Shown: positions 47,691 through 58,239 of the stretch, one piece after another
Position numbering within the stretch: position 1 is the stretch's first letter
How the letters are laid out: each line of letters begins with the position of its first letter
Assembly (NCBI RefSeq): GCF_020382885.2
Contig: NC_058514.1
Coordinates: forward strand, 15,424,249-15,488,248
Source: Scatophagus argus
Taxonomy: Eukaryota; Chordata; Actinopteri; Scatophagidae
Reading direction: 5' to 3'
DNA: 64,000 bases
The notes under the pieces: generated by a model
Told to the model about the DNA's origin: nothing
What the model saw: the letters and a program-made list of their open reading frames with translations, nothing else
Databases searched by the model: none
Position numbers and translations under genes: made by a program

Positions 47691-49233
47691 TGATCAGTCA
47701 GGTTTTGAACAGGCACAAGTCAACAATACCAAACAGCATATGTAAACATATCTCAGAACAACAGCAATCTGCAAAAAGTAAACAATGAAAAAGTCACTGC
47801 TTGAACTCAAGCTAAACCAGTATGTGTATTCAGCACAGCTGAAATAATCAGACAATTAATTTATTTGGCTTGACAGAAAATGAACTATTTTCAAGAAAAA
47901 GAATCCCCAAATTTCTGCCCCAAATTTCTACTTTGCTTTGTATTATATGGAAGTTGATACAACTGCTGATTTTAGACTATTAGTCAGACAAAACAAGAAA
48001 TCTTAAGATGTCATTTTGGGTTTTCTTTATTAATCAAGGATAATTGCCAAATCCATGCATAGTTGCAGCCCTATTATTCAGAAAACAATGAAGTAATCAT
48101 CCACAGCAACAGGCATGCAAAGGTGGCACTTCCTTTTTGGTGCTGAAGGCACCGAACATAAATAGAATAAAACAAAATAAATTGAAACAAAATAAAATAA
48201 AATACATTTGAAAAACTCAGCAGTGTTGTATTTTTCTAGAAGTCATGACTCTGTTACTAAAGATAATCCGAAGACTTAGTTGTGAGCAGTTTCATACAGG
48301 AACTATTTTCTTTCTACTAAACCACAGCGGTTCAGCGCCCAGAAGGAAACATGCATCTTCTCGTGGACGAGAGGCTCGTGCTCGTGACAGGGCGGGATGT
48401 AAATATTAATTACATCCTGCTCTGTTGAGCTGCAATCTTAGCTAGTTTAGTTAGCTTAGCTAGCTAGCCTCTCATCCATGTCAGAATTCCTTTATTATTA
48501 TTATATTATTATTATTAATAATTAATTATTATTATTATTATGTGAGCCGATGCACACTTCTTTCTGCAGTGTTAATGTATAGCATTACATAAAGAGCGTG
48601 TAGATAAATAGCACTGCTGGTAAGAAGAAAAATATATTGTTTTTTTAAGCTGTTTTCCTGAATGTTTTTACTGAAACAGCAGCGGTTTGAGAAGACAGGA
48701 AGTGGAAAGGTTGTTTCTGAAGAGAGTTGCACATAGGGGGCAGTAGTCATACACAAAGCATAAACTCATATAGTAGGTATATGAGTTATATATAAGTATA
48801 TGAAACTTCCTGATTATTAGTTGCATAATCCAGTATTTCAAAGTCTGGCTATTTGATGTCAGACTTCTCCATTTATTTCTGTAGTTCTGTTTCCTTAGTT
48901 TGAAGTGTCTCTGCATGCATCGAGCTGTAAACCGTGCTTCACTCTCAGTGGTCAGAAGACCTTCCACCACCTCAGCCTCATAATTACCGCTAATCTGGTC
49001 AATGTGCGCACACACAGCTCAGATAATTACCATATTAATAGACTTTATGGTAATGGGATGGTCTGTGAGCAGCTCTGAAGCAGAGTGGAAATTAGATGAA
49101 GGGGTAGGAGCTTGGATTGTTGAGAAGGACATATGTTTAACCCGTTTCAATATTTAATTTCCCTCTTTTTCTTTTGCTGTCTGACTCTGACACTCTCATT
49201 TATTCTGCTTTTACACTTCTCTTGCTCCTTTAG
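47691..49233. other. intergenic, AT-rich
   Basis: Contains AAAAT-type simple repeats at about 48165-48205 and a TTA/ATT tract at 48490-48541. No exon recognised, though the first exons of the txnrd relic would be expected in this interval. Confidence 0.4.
48490..48541. repeat. (TTA)n / (ATT)n tract
   Basis: Imperfect TTA units with a central ttaataattaatta inversion. Confidence 0.85.
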
Positions 49234-49357
49234 GAGGCTGCAGGGTTGAGGAAAAAGGTGCTGATCCTTGACCTTGTAGCTCCCTCTCCAAGAGGCTCCA
49301 AGAGGGGTGAGTGTTTAAACTGAATCTGAAGTCTGAAGAGTCGTGGTGATTATGAAT

Positions 49358-49418
49358 CTCTTCTCTTCTCTTCTCTTCTCTTCTCTTCTCTTCTCTTCTC
49401 TTCTCTTCTCTTCTCTTC
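49358..49418. repeat. (TTCTC)n pentanucleotide repeat
   Basis: About twelve TTCTC units in the txnrd intron. The next 200 bases up to 49678 remain strongly pyrimidine-rich, giving a long polypyrimidine region before the following exon. Confidence 0.95.
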
Positions 49419-49678
49419 CCCTGTAGACGTGTTAGGTATCTTACATTGTGCTCATACTGATGTGTGTTGTTGCTTGAAATATGATGATCATATATTTTTT
49501 AATTAGAATCGGTTTGTCTTAACTGTCATATTCTTCCTTTGTCTTCTTTTTTCTTTCCTTTCCCTCTTTTTTTCCTCTTTTGTCCGCTTTCTCTTCTTTT
49601 CTTTCCATTCCTTTCCATTTTTTTCACTTATTTTCCTTTCGATGTCTTTGTTGTCTTTTGTTTTCCTATCCTTTTCAG

Positions 49679-49795
49679 GACTGGGAGGCTCCCTTATCAA
49701 CATGGACAGCATCAGGAAATTTCTACAACAGGCATCTCTATTGGGAAAAGCTGCTGAAGACTCTCCAAAATATGGCTGGAGGATGAAAGAACATG
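49679..49795 (+). pseudogene. txnrd relic exon: redox-site exon with both cysteines lost
   Basis: 117 bp, the same size as the family exon, with intact acceptor (cttttcag) and donor (gtaat). It reads LGGSLINMDSIRKFLQQASL then LGKAAEDSPKYGWRMKEH, aligning to [20 protein letters not shown] then ALLGQALQDSRNYGWKV of human TXNRD1. Cys59 is replaced by Leu and Cys64 by Ser. The frame remains open. Confidence 0.85.
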
Positions 49796-50730
49796 GTAAT
49801 TTTAATTCTGATCATTCTGAAGCTTTAAATGAGATTATGACTTTTTTCCATGTTTGCTTTGCTTTGCTCCTTCATCAGAGTCTCATAGCTGGAGTGAACT
49901 GGTGGAGGCTGAGCAGAAGCAGATGAAGACTCGTAGTTTGGAGTTGATACAGTTGTTACAGTCCAGGTCTGGAAGTAGAAAATGTAGTGTGGTTATATTG
50001 ATGTACTACATTACATTTACCTTTATTATTACTTTTCATTATTATTTCAGACATTTTATTGTTTATTAGATGGTACCCAGTGGAAAATTAGCAGGAACTG
50101 AGGAGTGAGTGGGCTAGCAGGGTGACATGTAATAAAACTCTATGGTGATTTTGTGACTATATGGTCAGTGCTTTAGGCCACGAGGACACCAGGATGTAGC
50201 CAAATGTAGCCCTACTGTTGAATCTTTGTTAACAGTGAAGCCCTAATTCAGTGTTTCTCCTAACTTGATTGCATACGTCTGACAGTGGATGGATATTTCT
50301 ATGTAGCATCTATGTTGTTTCTGCCTTATGACTTAAAAACTCAGAAGTTCCCAATGCAGGAAATGTGACCATCTGTGGACCATGTGAATGCACGGACATT
50401 TAATGGCCTGATTGTGTGCAAAAATGTCTGTGGATTGTTGCAGTACATCAACTGGTGAATTCTTGTGCTTAATTGCTGAATAAAAACCTTTGTCTCGGTA
50501 TTGGAGGCAGCAGCGAGTGGCCTTTAATACAACTGCATTCACTCCCGCACAGTCTTCAGCACTCAGTGTAGCGGTTGGCCCAAGCTGTAAAGGCAAAACT
50601 TATCTCACTGGTTGAGTTAAACTTCAGAGGGCAAAGTGCTCATAGAAATAGAAATGGCAGGAACTATCTCTCTCCTAATATCCCATGGTGTGTTTAAGCT
50701 GTGTTTATTTTTTTTGTTTTTGTTCAATAG

Positions 50731-50829
50731 GTGACAGACTTGAATGGGAGGAAGAGGCCTCTGACAGCAGAGACCCTGATCATTGCGACAGGAGACAGAC
50801 CTCAGTATCTGGGAATACCGAGAGCTTAA
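50731..50829 (+). pseudogene. txnrd relic exon: ATG-like FAD/NADPH segment, then stop
   Basis: After a good acceptor (gttcaatag) it reads VTDLNGRKRPLTAETLIIAT then GDRPQYLGIPRA and a TAA. This aligns to the ERFLIATGERPRYLGIP segment of the family. The stop falls right after GIP, where the intact gene continues into GDKEYCISS. Confidence 0.85.
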
Positions 50830-50938
50830 ACTCAGACATTAGATTCTGTTTCCACATGCACCTCAGTTAAAAGAACGGCCTGGACAGAAATAGACAAAAC
50901 CTCTGAACATCAAGTCCACTCCCTATCTCACATCCCAG

Positions 50939-51158
50939 TGAGGATCTCCTCTCCCTGCCTCCCTCCATGGGCCGGACCCTCATTGTTGGAGGGTCTGCAG
51001 AGGGGTCGGAGTGTGCCAGTTTCCCGTTTGGCCTTGGGCTTGCCTGTCACCGTCATGTCACAACCTGACCTGCTTCTGGGCTTCGATCAGAAAATGGCAC
51101 AGAAGACAGAGAACCACATGATCGTTAGCAGGGTGGAGTTTCTTTATCACTTATCAAG
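50939..51158 (+). pseudogene. txnrd relic exon: NADPH-binding segment with frameshift
   Basis: One frame reads EDLLSLPPSMGRTLIVGGSA then EGSECASFPFGLGL. A different frame takes over at LPVTVMSQPDLLLGFDQKMA then QKTENHM. Together they follow [40 protein letters not shown] and SILLRGFDQDMANKI of the intact enzyme, so an indel lies near 51035-51045. The Rossmann GxGxxG-like GASYVAL is altered to GGSAEGS. Confidence 0.85.
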
Positions 51159-52479
51159 GTACTGAGTAAGATAAAGACAGAGATATGTATGTATGACTTA
51201 CATTACAAAACCAAAAATGTCACTTTGTAATGTCATCTTGCTTGTGTCTGTGCCTGCAGTAAAGATGCCGTTTCAGGTATAAAAGCTGTTAAAGTGAAAA
51301 AGTTGTGTGACACAGTCAGCACAATACTTTTTCACTTCTTGCAGAAGACTGAACTGCCAAAATCAAAATTGAAAAAACAAATGACTCAGTAAACAAATGA
51401 GTATGCCACTAAATGCATTAAGTTGTAAAACATGACATAAATGTATAATTTTTTTTACTAGTTTCTGTATTTATTTAGCTTCCTATTAATTCCATTATTT
51501 ATTTATTTTCTTTCTGTTGCTAGGCCCGAGCAGAAGCCAAAACAGCCCCAACCCCACAGAAGAAGATCTTTTAAGTTGCAGTCCAGAGCCCAGTGTTTCC
51601 AAAGATACCAAATATATTGAAGAAGAAGATACAAAGTACCCTAGACTGTCTAATTCGATTGAATGGTGTAGCCGTAAAATAGGACACTGGACTGGAAAAT
51701 GTAACTCAGTTTAAGTGTCACATCAGTAAAAAGAATCATTATTTGAGCTCCCAAAGGGCAGTATCCTTCTGCGTTAGTCTCGCTTTATTATTATTATGAG
51801 TCTGTAGCATCAGTCCAAATTGCCATGAGCTGGAATAAACTAGAAACATTGCCAAGGTGGTGGTGCTAATAATGGAGGCTAAAGAAAAGTTTCAAAGGCC
51901 ATGACACCCACATTGTATGTGTTACTGAGCTGAAATTTGACACATGTGTCCAACTCGGTGTGGTCTGCAAAAAGGCCTGAAAGATCTTTTGCTAAATTAA
52001 CATAAAAAAACTAAAACTAAAAAGAAAAAAACTTTGAAATGGCTCTTTCAATGTCAGACTGGGCGTAAACAGCAATGTAAGATGAAAAACTTGGCCACCA
52101 TCATAAATCATGGTACATACTGTATCTCCAAGACATGTTTGGGAAGAAACCTACCAAAGCATTTTTAACTTGACCTATAGGGGGTGACAAAAGTACTAAT
52201 AATATTGCATATGATACACATGAGCTATGATGCACATGCTCTGTTGCTTCCTCTTAAACATACCCACGAGTCATCAAAATATGACAAAATGGGAACAAGT
52301 GCTGGAACTTTTGAGTGAGCAGTAATTGAAATGCTGCGGGTTTTGTGATGATGAAGCAAGTGTGTGATTGTTCTCACTCCTTATTTAAACAGAAAAAAAA
52401 TGACTGAAGTGAATATCCTTCTTTTTGAAGTCTAAAACCTCTTCATTGTTGCTTTCGGCTTTGATTTTGAGCATGAAAG
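51159..52479. other. txnrd relic interior, no clear exon
   Basis: A splice-like segment starting 51524 (gttgctag, then gcccgagcagaagcc) sits where the next txnrd exon would be, but its translation does not align convincingly to the family. The rest is AT-rich and unremarkable. Confidence 0.35.
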
Positions 52480-52585
52480 GGCTTGAATTTTTTGTGTTAT
52501 GTAGCACAAGAAACTACAGCTATAATTTCGCTGTACCGTCTTTTGTTGTATAATGATAAGTAAGGTGAATCTTGAATCTTTATGC
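52480..52585 (+). repeat. LINE 3' tail-like fragment
   Basis: Ends with tataatttcgctgtaccgtc and ataagtaaggtgaatcttga, resembling the 3' termini of fish non-LTR elements. No coding part is attached. Confidence 0.4.
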
Positions 52586-53303
52586 TGGCAAGTAGTTAAA
52601 GCCACTTTAAGGATAACACTCGCAATACTCTACAATTTTCTTACTGTGTAAAAATCCCATGAAAACTAACTGTAGTGGCTGTACCCAAAGCCTAATGTAT
52701 CTCATTCCTCTGTGCTATAGAGCTCCACTGTTGACCAGAAACTATGAGAAGACATTAGTGAGCCACAGTGTTGCACTGGGTGGCAGGTTCTTTCATTACC
52801 ATAAACACACACAGGCATTGTAGTTTATTTTGATGCACACTGTCCTACTTGAGCTCAAATGAGAATTAATCCTCCACTGAAAATAGTCCCCTGCAAGTAC
52901 ACTGTCTGCCTTTGAGTAATACTTGTTGCAGAGTAATCGACCAATGAATTATTGCTTTGGTTTCTGTGTGATTTGTTCACTTAGAAATAGTTATACTGAT
53001 TGTTTTTACATGATGATTGAGGTCAGTTTCTAAGTTTCTATGTTCTAAGTTTATGTTATTATGTATTATTTATTATATGAGTCTATATTGTGTTTTGTTG
53101 TATTTTTTTTAAAGCAAGATGGTCTTTTTGAGTGAGTGAGTGAGCCAGCTGTTGCACAGGAGACAGTAAAGTTGATTTGAGCTGATTTGAATAACGTTTT
53201 TTTTTCATTCAAAGTGTGCTGCCTGTGGACTGAGGCACTCTAACATTCGGAGAAACCAGTGTGAAGGTACACTTAAACACACACACACACACACACTCAT
53301 TCA

Positions 53304-53655
53304 CAACAGTGGTGCAGTGGTTAGCACTGTCGCCTCATAGCAAGAGGGTTCCAGGTTTGAATCCCGGTCTGGGCCCTTCTATGTGGAGTTTGCATGTTCT
53401 CCCTGTGCCTGCGTGGGTTTTCTCCGGGTACTCCGGCTTCCTCCCACAATACCAAAAACATGCACATTAGGTTAATTGGCTACTCTAAATTGCCCCTAGG
53501 TGTGAGTGTGAGAGTGTGTGGTTGTTTGTCTTTGTGTGTTGGCCCTGCGATTGACTGGCGACCAGTCCAGGGTGAACCCCGCCTCTCGCCCGTAGTCAGC
53601 TGGGATAGGCTCCAGCTCCCCTGACGGATAAGCGATATAGAAAATGAATGGATGC
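53304..53655 (+). mobile_element. tRNA-like SINE-type teleost repeat
   Basis: The head contains an A-box-like tggttagcactg and a B-box-like ggtttgaatcc, as in tRNA-derived SINEs. The body has gtggagtttgcatgttctcc, tccgggtactccggcttcct and attggctactctaaattgcc. The tail is gggataggctccagctcccc followed by agcgatatagaaaatgaatg. This is one of the commonest fish repeats. It is preceded by (AC)n at about 53276-53296. Confidence 0.8.
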
Positions 53656-53975
53656 CCATAAAAGCCAGGTACATGTACATAACACAAGCACATAGAACAG
53701 TAAAAACAGGCCTGGCAAGGAAACATTTCTCCAATGCGCTTGCTCGGTTGCACGCAGACAGAGGTGGGGATTGGCTTTTGACGTCTCCCCCTTTGATGGG
53801 ACACTTTCAGTGCTGACAGAGTGGATCACAAACATCTGTTTTTGAACTAGGCTCAGAATGGGAAGACAAAAAGAAAAGGCACGAGATTAGATGCTTCATT
53901 CCATTTGTTTTACACACAGCATAACAACCAGGGAAAGTTAGATATTATCACACAGTATTTTATAGCATCATATCA

Positions 53976-54007
53976 ATATATAATATAATATAATATAATA
54001 TAATATT
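53976..54007. repeat. (ATAAT)n pentanucleotide repeat
   Basis: About six TAATA units. Confidence 0.9.
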
Positions 54008-54469
54008 CAGTACAGCAAATGATTAGGTATCCCTAACTAATCATATCCAATTTGATGCACCTAATGAGGTAGCTGTGTAGCTATTGAGCATGTCCAAACA
54101 AACTATAAAATAAAGAGATATTTTTTCTTTTCCTTTTTTGATATTTAATCACAATGTCTCAAGTTATTCAATCATTCATACTTCATTAGTTCACCTCCCC
54201 CTTGATATATTTTTAGATCTTTCTGCAATTGACTTGGCACCCGACAATATAAATGCATTCCAGAATGAAACTCTGCCAAGCTGGAGATATGTGTTCCTAT
54301 CAATATTCTCTACTCATTTAGACTTGGTATCTGTGTTATACCGCCTTCCCTCAGGCATTTTAGTTGTGCTTTCTTTCCTGTCTGCGGATAGTGATCATGA
54401 TTGAAATACGCTGCAGACATAATAAAACTAGACTTTTAATATTAATTTATCTTTATGGTTTTAGATTTG

Positions 54470-55600
54470 ATCTAGTGTGGACAACTTCAATCAGTCTGGA
54501 GACTCAGATTCAGAACTGCACTCAAGGAACTTGAACTCAGCTTGACCCCTGACCCTCATGACTCAAATTCATAAGCTTGACAGCTCAGTGCATATGACTG
54601 TCATGGTGACTTGGACTCACAAGTAGTGGACAGGGACTCCATTTAGAAGTGACCTTGATTGGACTTACAAACTGAAGAACTTCGATGGTGGAGACCAGAC
54701 AAAGACTGTGACTGCACTCAATTCAGACATGACTTCGACTGTAACTAGTCTCAGGCATGTTGTTAGGGCCTTGGAACCAGGACTTGGGACTGCATTTAGT
54801 GATGTTTTTTTAACCTATAGTGAGTAATTGGGACACCACTCCAACACAGCAGTGGTGATTCTGACTTAAGAATTGAGAAATTGTGACTTGGACATGAATG
54901 TGATTTACATTCAGGGTTAAGAACTCATGAAGACATGACCACCGTGGTGATGAGGATATCACTTATGGACCGTAAGACCATATGATTTAGATGCACACAA
55001 AGAGGAATTTGTCCTCCATTGAAAGGTCATGACTGTAATGTGGGGAATAGACTTGTTCTGGACATTAGGGGCTTGGAATTTGGTTCAGTCTTGAGAACTC
55101 GGGACTTGGGACTGTATTCAGACATTATTTTTCTAAGTGACAAACTCATTGAGGAGCTGGACCTTAATTTGGATATTACACTCAATGATGACTCAGTGAG
55201 AACTTGCTAGATATGTGGCTAGTACTTACACATGAAGGATTAGGAATTCGTGACCTCAGTGACACAGAAGAGCGACTATATAATATGAACAAGAGCGGAC
55301 TGACTTTGACTCGCATGCTGAAGAGCTTGGACACTGCTGGCCTCGGGTTCAGATAGGAACTTGGGGATTTGGATTCAGGCTCAGACTTGATTAAGCCAAA
55401 CTCTTGCACCGTAACTAGGACTCAGACAATACCATGGTGGCTCACATTTGGGTTTATACTCGATAACATAGGAACTGGGATTCGAGATGGATGTGATCTT
55501 TGCAACACAAACCAAGAGATTTGGAATCCATTTAGACTTGGACTCACGTTTAAAATTGGGGATTTTATACTGAGTTTAGAAATGACTCACAGGTGATGGA
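54470..55600. repeat. degenerate tandem repeat of GACTTGG/GGACTC words
   Basis: Over about 1.1 kb the words gacttgg, ggactca, gaactt and attcagaca recur with irregular spacing (54609, 54780, 54888, 55104, 55355 and 55530 among others). Two longer blocks, starting acttgggactgcatttag (54782) and acttgggactgtattcag (55105), match further into a T-rich stretch and are about 323 bp apart, suggesting an older higher-order unit. It occupies the place where the missing txnrd exons should be. Open frames such as 55019-55210 (Leu/Asp-rich) are by-products. Confidence 0.65.
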
Positions 55601-55691
55601 AGCAGGCTTGAGTCTTTGAGCCTAACGTGACATCAATAACCTATCGCTCTACCTTAGGTTGACATACTACAACGCTGCTTTGTCTCAATAG

Positions 55692-55825
55692 GAGCATGTG
55701 GTTGGTCTCCATGTCATGGGACCCAACGCTGGAGAGATTCTCCAAGGCTTCATCGCAGCAATGAAATGTGGTCTTGCTAAACGACAGCTGCAGCCACAGT
55801 GGGCATCCACCCAGGGTCAGCCCAG
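55692..55825 (+). pseudogene. txnrd relic exon: dimerisation-domain helix, 1-nt deletion
   Basis: It reads [20 protein letters not shown] then [13 protein letters not shown], matching [20 protein letters not shown] then AAALKCGLTKKQL. The next segment, which should encode DSTIGIHPVCAE, is one base short and falls out of frame, losing the conserved catalytic His-Pro. Confidence 0.9.
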
Positions 55826-56527
55826 GTCAGCATCCCTTTTTCCACACTACTTCAGAAGAATATGACTTTGATGGCTATTAAGGTAGAAAATGGCTCCCTG
55901 CTGCTTTTGACACCTATTGATATTTTCCCTGGCAATCATATTAATTCGCTCTCACCTACTTGATGTGCTCTCACACTCTGTGCTGAGAGGCCAGTTTGAG
56001 ATATTACCATGTTCAGTCCTTGGAAAAGCTCTGCTGTCTGGGGTCAATGCCAGACCAGCAAATTTAAATGAGTTTCCTGCACTGAGTGCTGCCTGCCTGA
56101 ATTATTCATCGACAATATTTAATAAACCTCGTCACTCACAGTCTATCTCTGTGGAAACTGACCCCATGGTACAAGAGTGGGTTAACACTTGAAACTTAAT
56201 TATTAAGGCATTCAATGGAGTGTTAAATAGAGGTCAGTGGTCCTACCAATGTCAGCTGATAAAGGGTTTGGAGATATTGTGTAATGGCTAACCATAGATC
56301 CTTCCCTGACTGACTGATGAGGTAAACTGATTACTTTGAGGGAAAGAGGATTTGTAATTATGACCCTTTTATTAAAGGCATATTTTACATGTTAGGGCTC
56401 AGAGATCTGGTCTCAGATTTCAAACTTGTAGCTCCTTCTAAAAAAGTAACTTTTCTTCACATTCTCAACTTTTGTGGGTTAGTACAGTTGCAGGTGTTAA
56501 CATACAATGACTCTCTCTGCTGCTTAG

Positions 56528-56599
56528 GTCCTCAGCTCATTGACCCAAACCCAGCGTATGCCTGAGGCCTTGATGATGAGGGGAAACTGCTGAGGTTAG
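56528..56599 (+). pseudogene. txnrd relic last exon keeping Cys-Sec(UGA)-Gly-stop
   Basis: The acceptor ctgcttag is followed by VLSSLTQTQRMPEALMMRGN, then TGC TGA GGT TAG at 56588-56599. Read as a selenoprotein this is Cys-Sec-Gly-stop, the hallmark end of vertebrate thioredoxin reductases (usually AGCUG). The residue before Cys is Asn rather than Gly, and the upstream helix has diverged. Confidence 0.85.
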
Positions 56600-56679
56600 C
56601 CACCTGCTGTCAGTCACAGTTGCCTATAACATCAGGAAACGACAGCAGGGAAGGGCATGCAATAACCTCAAAGAGTGAT

Positions 56680-56765
56680 AGCAGCAGGATGGCCAATTGA
56701 CCATCCAATGACGTCTTCACCTGAAGCCGGACAGACAGGCAGGCGAGGACTGACGCTCTGCTGCT
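56680..56765 (+). promoter_or_regulatory. SECIS-like element in the txnrd relic 3' UTR
   Basis: Core: ATGA at 56708-56711, an 11-position stem 56713-56723 against 56740-56750 (gtcttcacctg with caggcgaggac: nine Watson-Crick pairs, one G-U, one A-C mismatch), AA at the 5' side of the apical loop (56724-56725), and TGA at 56751-56753 opposite ATGA. That is the SECIS quartet and AA arrangement at the expected spacing, about 110 bases after the UGA. Outer pairing is possible between 56680-56687 and 56758-56765, with a small side hairpin (ggatgg/ccatcc, 56687-56706) between, which is unusual for a SECIS basal helix. Confidence 0.75.
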
Positions 56766-56869
56766 GACACACTTCTTGTTTTGTGTGTGTTTGCGTCTGT
56801 GCTGCTTTTTTAGGTTTGTTGAATTTTTTATGAACTGTTTGCTTCAAGCATAAAACGAAACAAACAGTA

Positions 56870-57740
56870 CCACCGATGCATTTTTATGGCTTTAAGTAAG
56901 ATGAGATGCTCCTTAAAGTTCTGCCTTTGAAAGTCCCATAAGCTTAAATATGACTGAGTTTTTAAAAGCTGCAGGAGAGTGATAAGTCTCAGGGATTTGA
57001 TACATTTACACGGCATGAAAGCTCAGGCTTATATTCTGTGTTTTTATTGCTATGGCACAAGCCTCAGGGGTTTTACAGCCTCAATTTCATGTAATGAACT
57101 CGACGGGGATTATGGAGTTACCCAAATTAATTGTGTTTATCGGCAAATGCTCTTGCTTTAATTGATGCATATGGTGTCTTTATTGAGACATTAGGCCAGA
57201 GCTCCTGATGCACTGCCTTGCTCGCATTTCCTCTTTTATATTCACTATCTGATTCAGCGTCGCAAAGCATAGCAACTGTCTTAAAACAACTGTTGAATAT
57301 TCATGCTGATCATTAAGTGAAGTACAAATAAACGCAGGGTCCGACGTGCAGATATTTCTTAAAAGCATGCAGCTGACCCTCCATGTTCTTCTAGCTACCT
57401 CTGCTCTACATTCTGCATTTAATTCAGAAACTGTACATCCGTGAGCGTACGACATGGCTCCATGCAAGGGCATCATTTTCATTCTGCTGGGATCTTGCAG
57501 CTTGTCACAAGTGCAGAGGTTTCCGTCCGTTCCATGTTAATGCCTGTATTGCCGTGCATTGTGTTGTTGCTTGCTGAGCGCTGAAACAATCGGATGCAAA
57601 TTTTCCGAGGTTATCCTCTAGACCACCTTCTGACTCTCTCCCTGATAGACCTGCTTGTGTAAGTAAGACAGATATCCTAATTAGAAAAAGTGCACTGGAG
57701 TGTCTCTTTTGGCGTGTGCCTGAAAATACCATTAGAGCAT
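56870..57740. other. candidate conserved non-coding block upstream of chst11
   Basis: About 870 bp without simple repeats, transposon words or exons, of even composition and rich in homeodomain-like cores (ccaaattaattgtgtttatc near 57121, tgatcattaa near 57308, cctaattag near 57675). A perfect POU octamer ATGCAAAT lies at 57594-57601. It looks like vertebrate enhancer sequence, but conservation cannot be seen from one genome. Confidence 0.3.
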
Positions 57741-58239
57741 AATTTGATCAGAGCAAAGCAGCTTCGATGACTTTGTGCAGGGCTCGCAGCAAGGTTAAGA
57801 TGCAGCACAGAGGTCTATCTATCACTGCCTGCCTCTCTTGGACAGTGTTCAGGGCCTTCACCTGACCCCTGTGCAGTGGGTGCTGTAACGCCACTAGATG
57901 GCACTGTAGCTGTATGTGGATAGAGAAGCAACACTCCGTGCGTTTTGTCACCACCACAGCAAAATAAAAATTAAATAAAAGTGACATAAAGACAAGACAT
58001 GTGGCAAAACATATTGCAATAACATAATGTCTGCAACTACTGCTACTGCGTCTATAAGTGCTATTGTTTTTACTTTTACTTGTGCTGTGTGCTATAACCC
58101 TAAAAGGACTAATACCACAGATATGTCAACCGTTATAAATACCTTACTTACTCATTAACAAACCCGTAATCACGATACAATAAAGTAACACAGACTCACA
58201 AATTTTAAAAACTAGCAATACTTTTGCTAAAAACTTTGA

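Larger units (their letters stand above)
49234..56599 (+). pseudogene. thioredoxin reductase relic (selenoprotein family), decayed
   Basis: Intact TXNRD1/3 enzymes are FAD/NADPH homodimers that reduce thioredoxin using an N-terminal CVNVGC pair and a C-terminal Gly-Cys-Sec-Gly. Recognisable exons: 49234-49306 (EAAGLRKKVLILDLVAPSPR), 49679-49795, 49879-about 49968, 50731-50829, 50939-51158, 55692-55825, 56528-56599. Defects: both redox cysteines are replaced (GGSLINMDSIRK where the family has [12 protein letters not shown]); an in-frame TAA at 50827; a frameshift near 51040; a 1-nt deletion in 55692-55825; no exons for most of the dimer interface and part of the NADPH domain; and no N-terminal GGGSGG exon. 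Position between nfyb and chst11 equals TXNRD1 in human, so this looks like the locus copy decaying, perhaps after teleost genome duplication. A drastically remodelled expressed gene is unlikely but not excluded. Confidence 0.85.

Noticed and set aside
49503..49712. Lys/Glu-rich minus-strand protein
   Set aside because: Translation of a polypyrimidine tract in a txnrd intron. Low complexity only.
51524..51575. Next txnrd exon after the NADPH segment
   Set aside because: It has a good acceptor, but the translation (ARAEAKTAPTPQKKIF) does not align to the family.
53304..53380. A genuine tRNA gene
   Set aside because: A and B boxes are present but there is no cloverleaf, and the downstream body is a known-type dispersed repeat.
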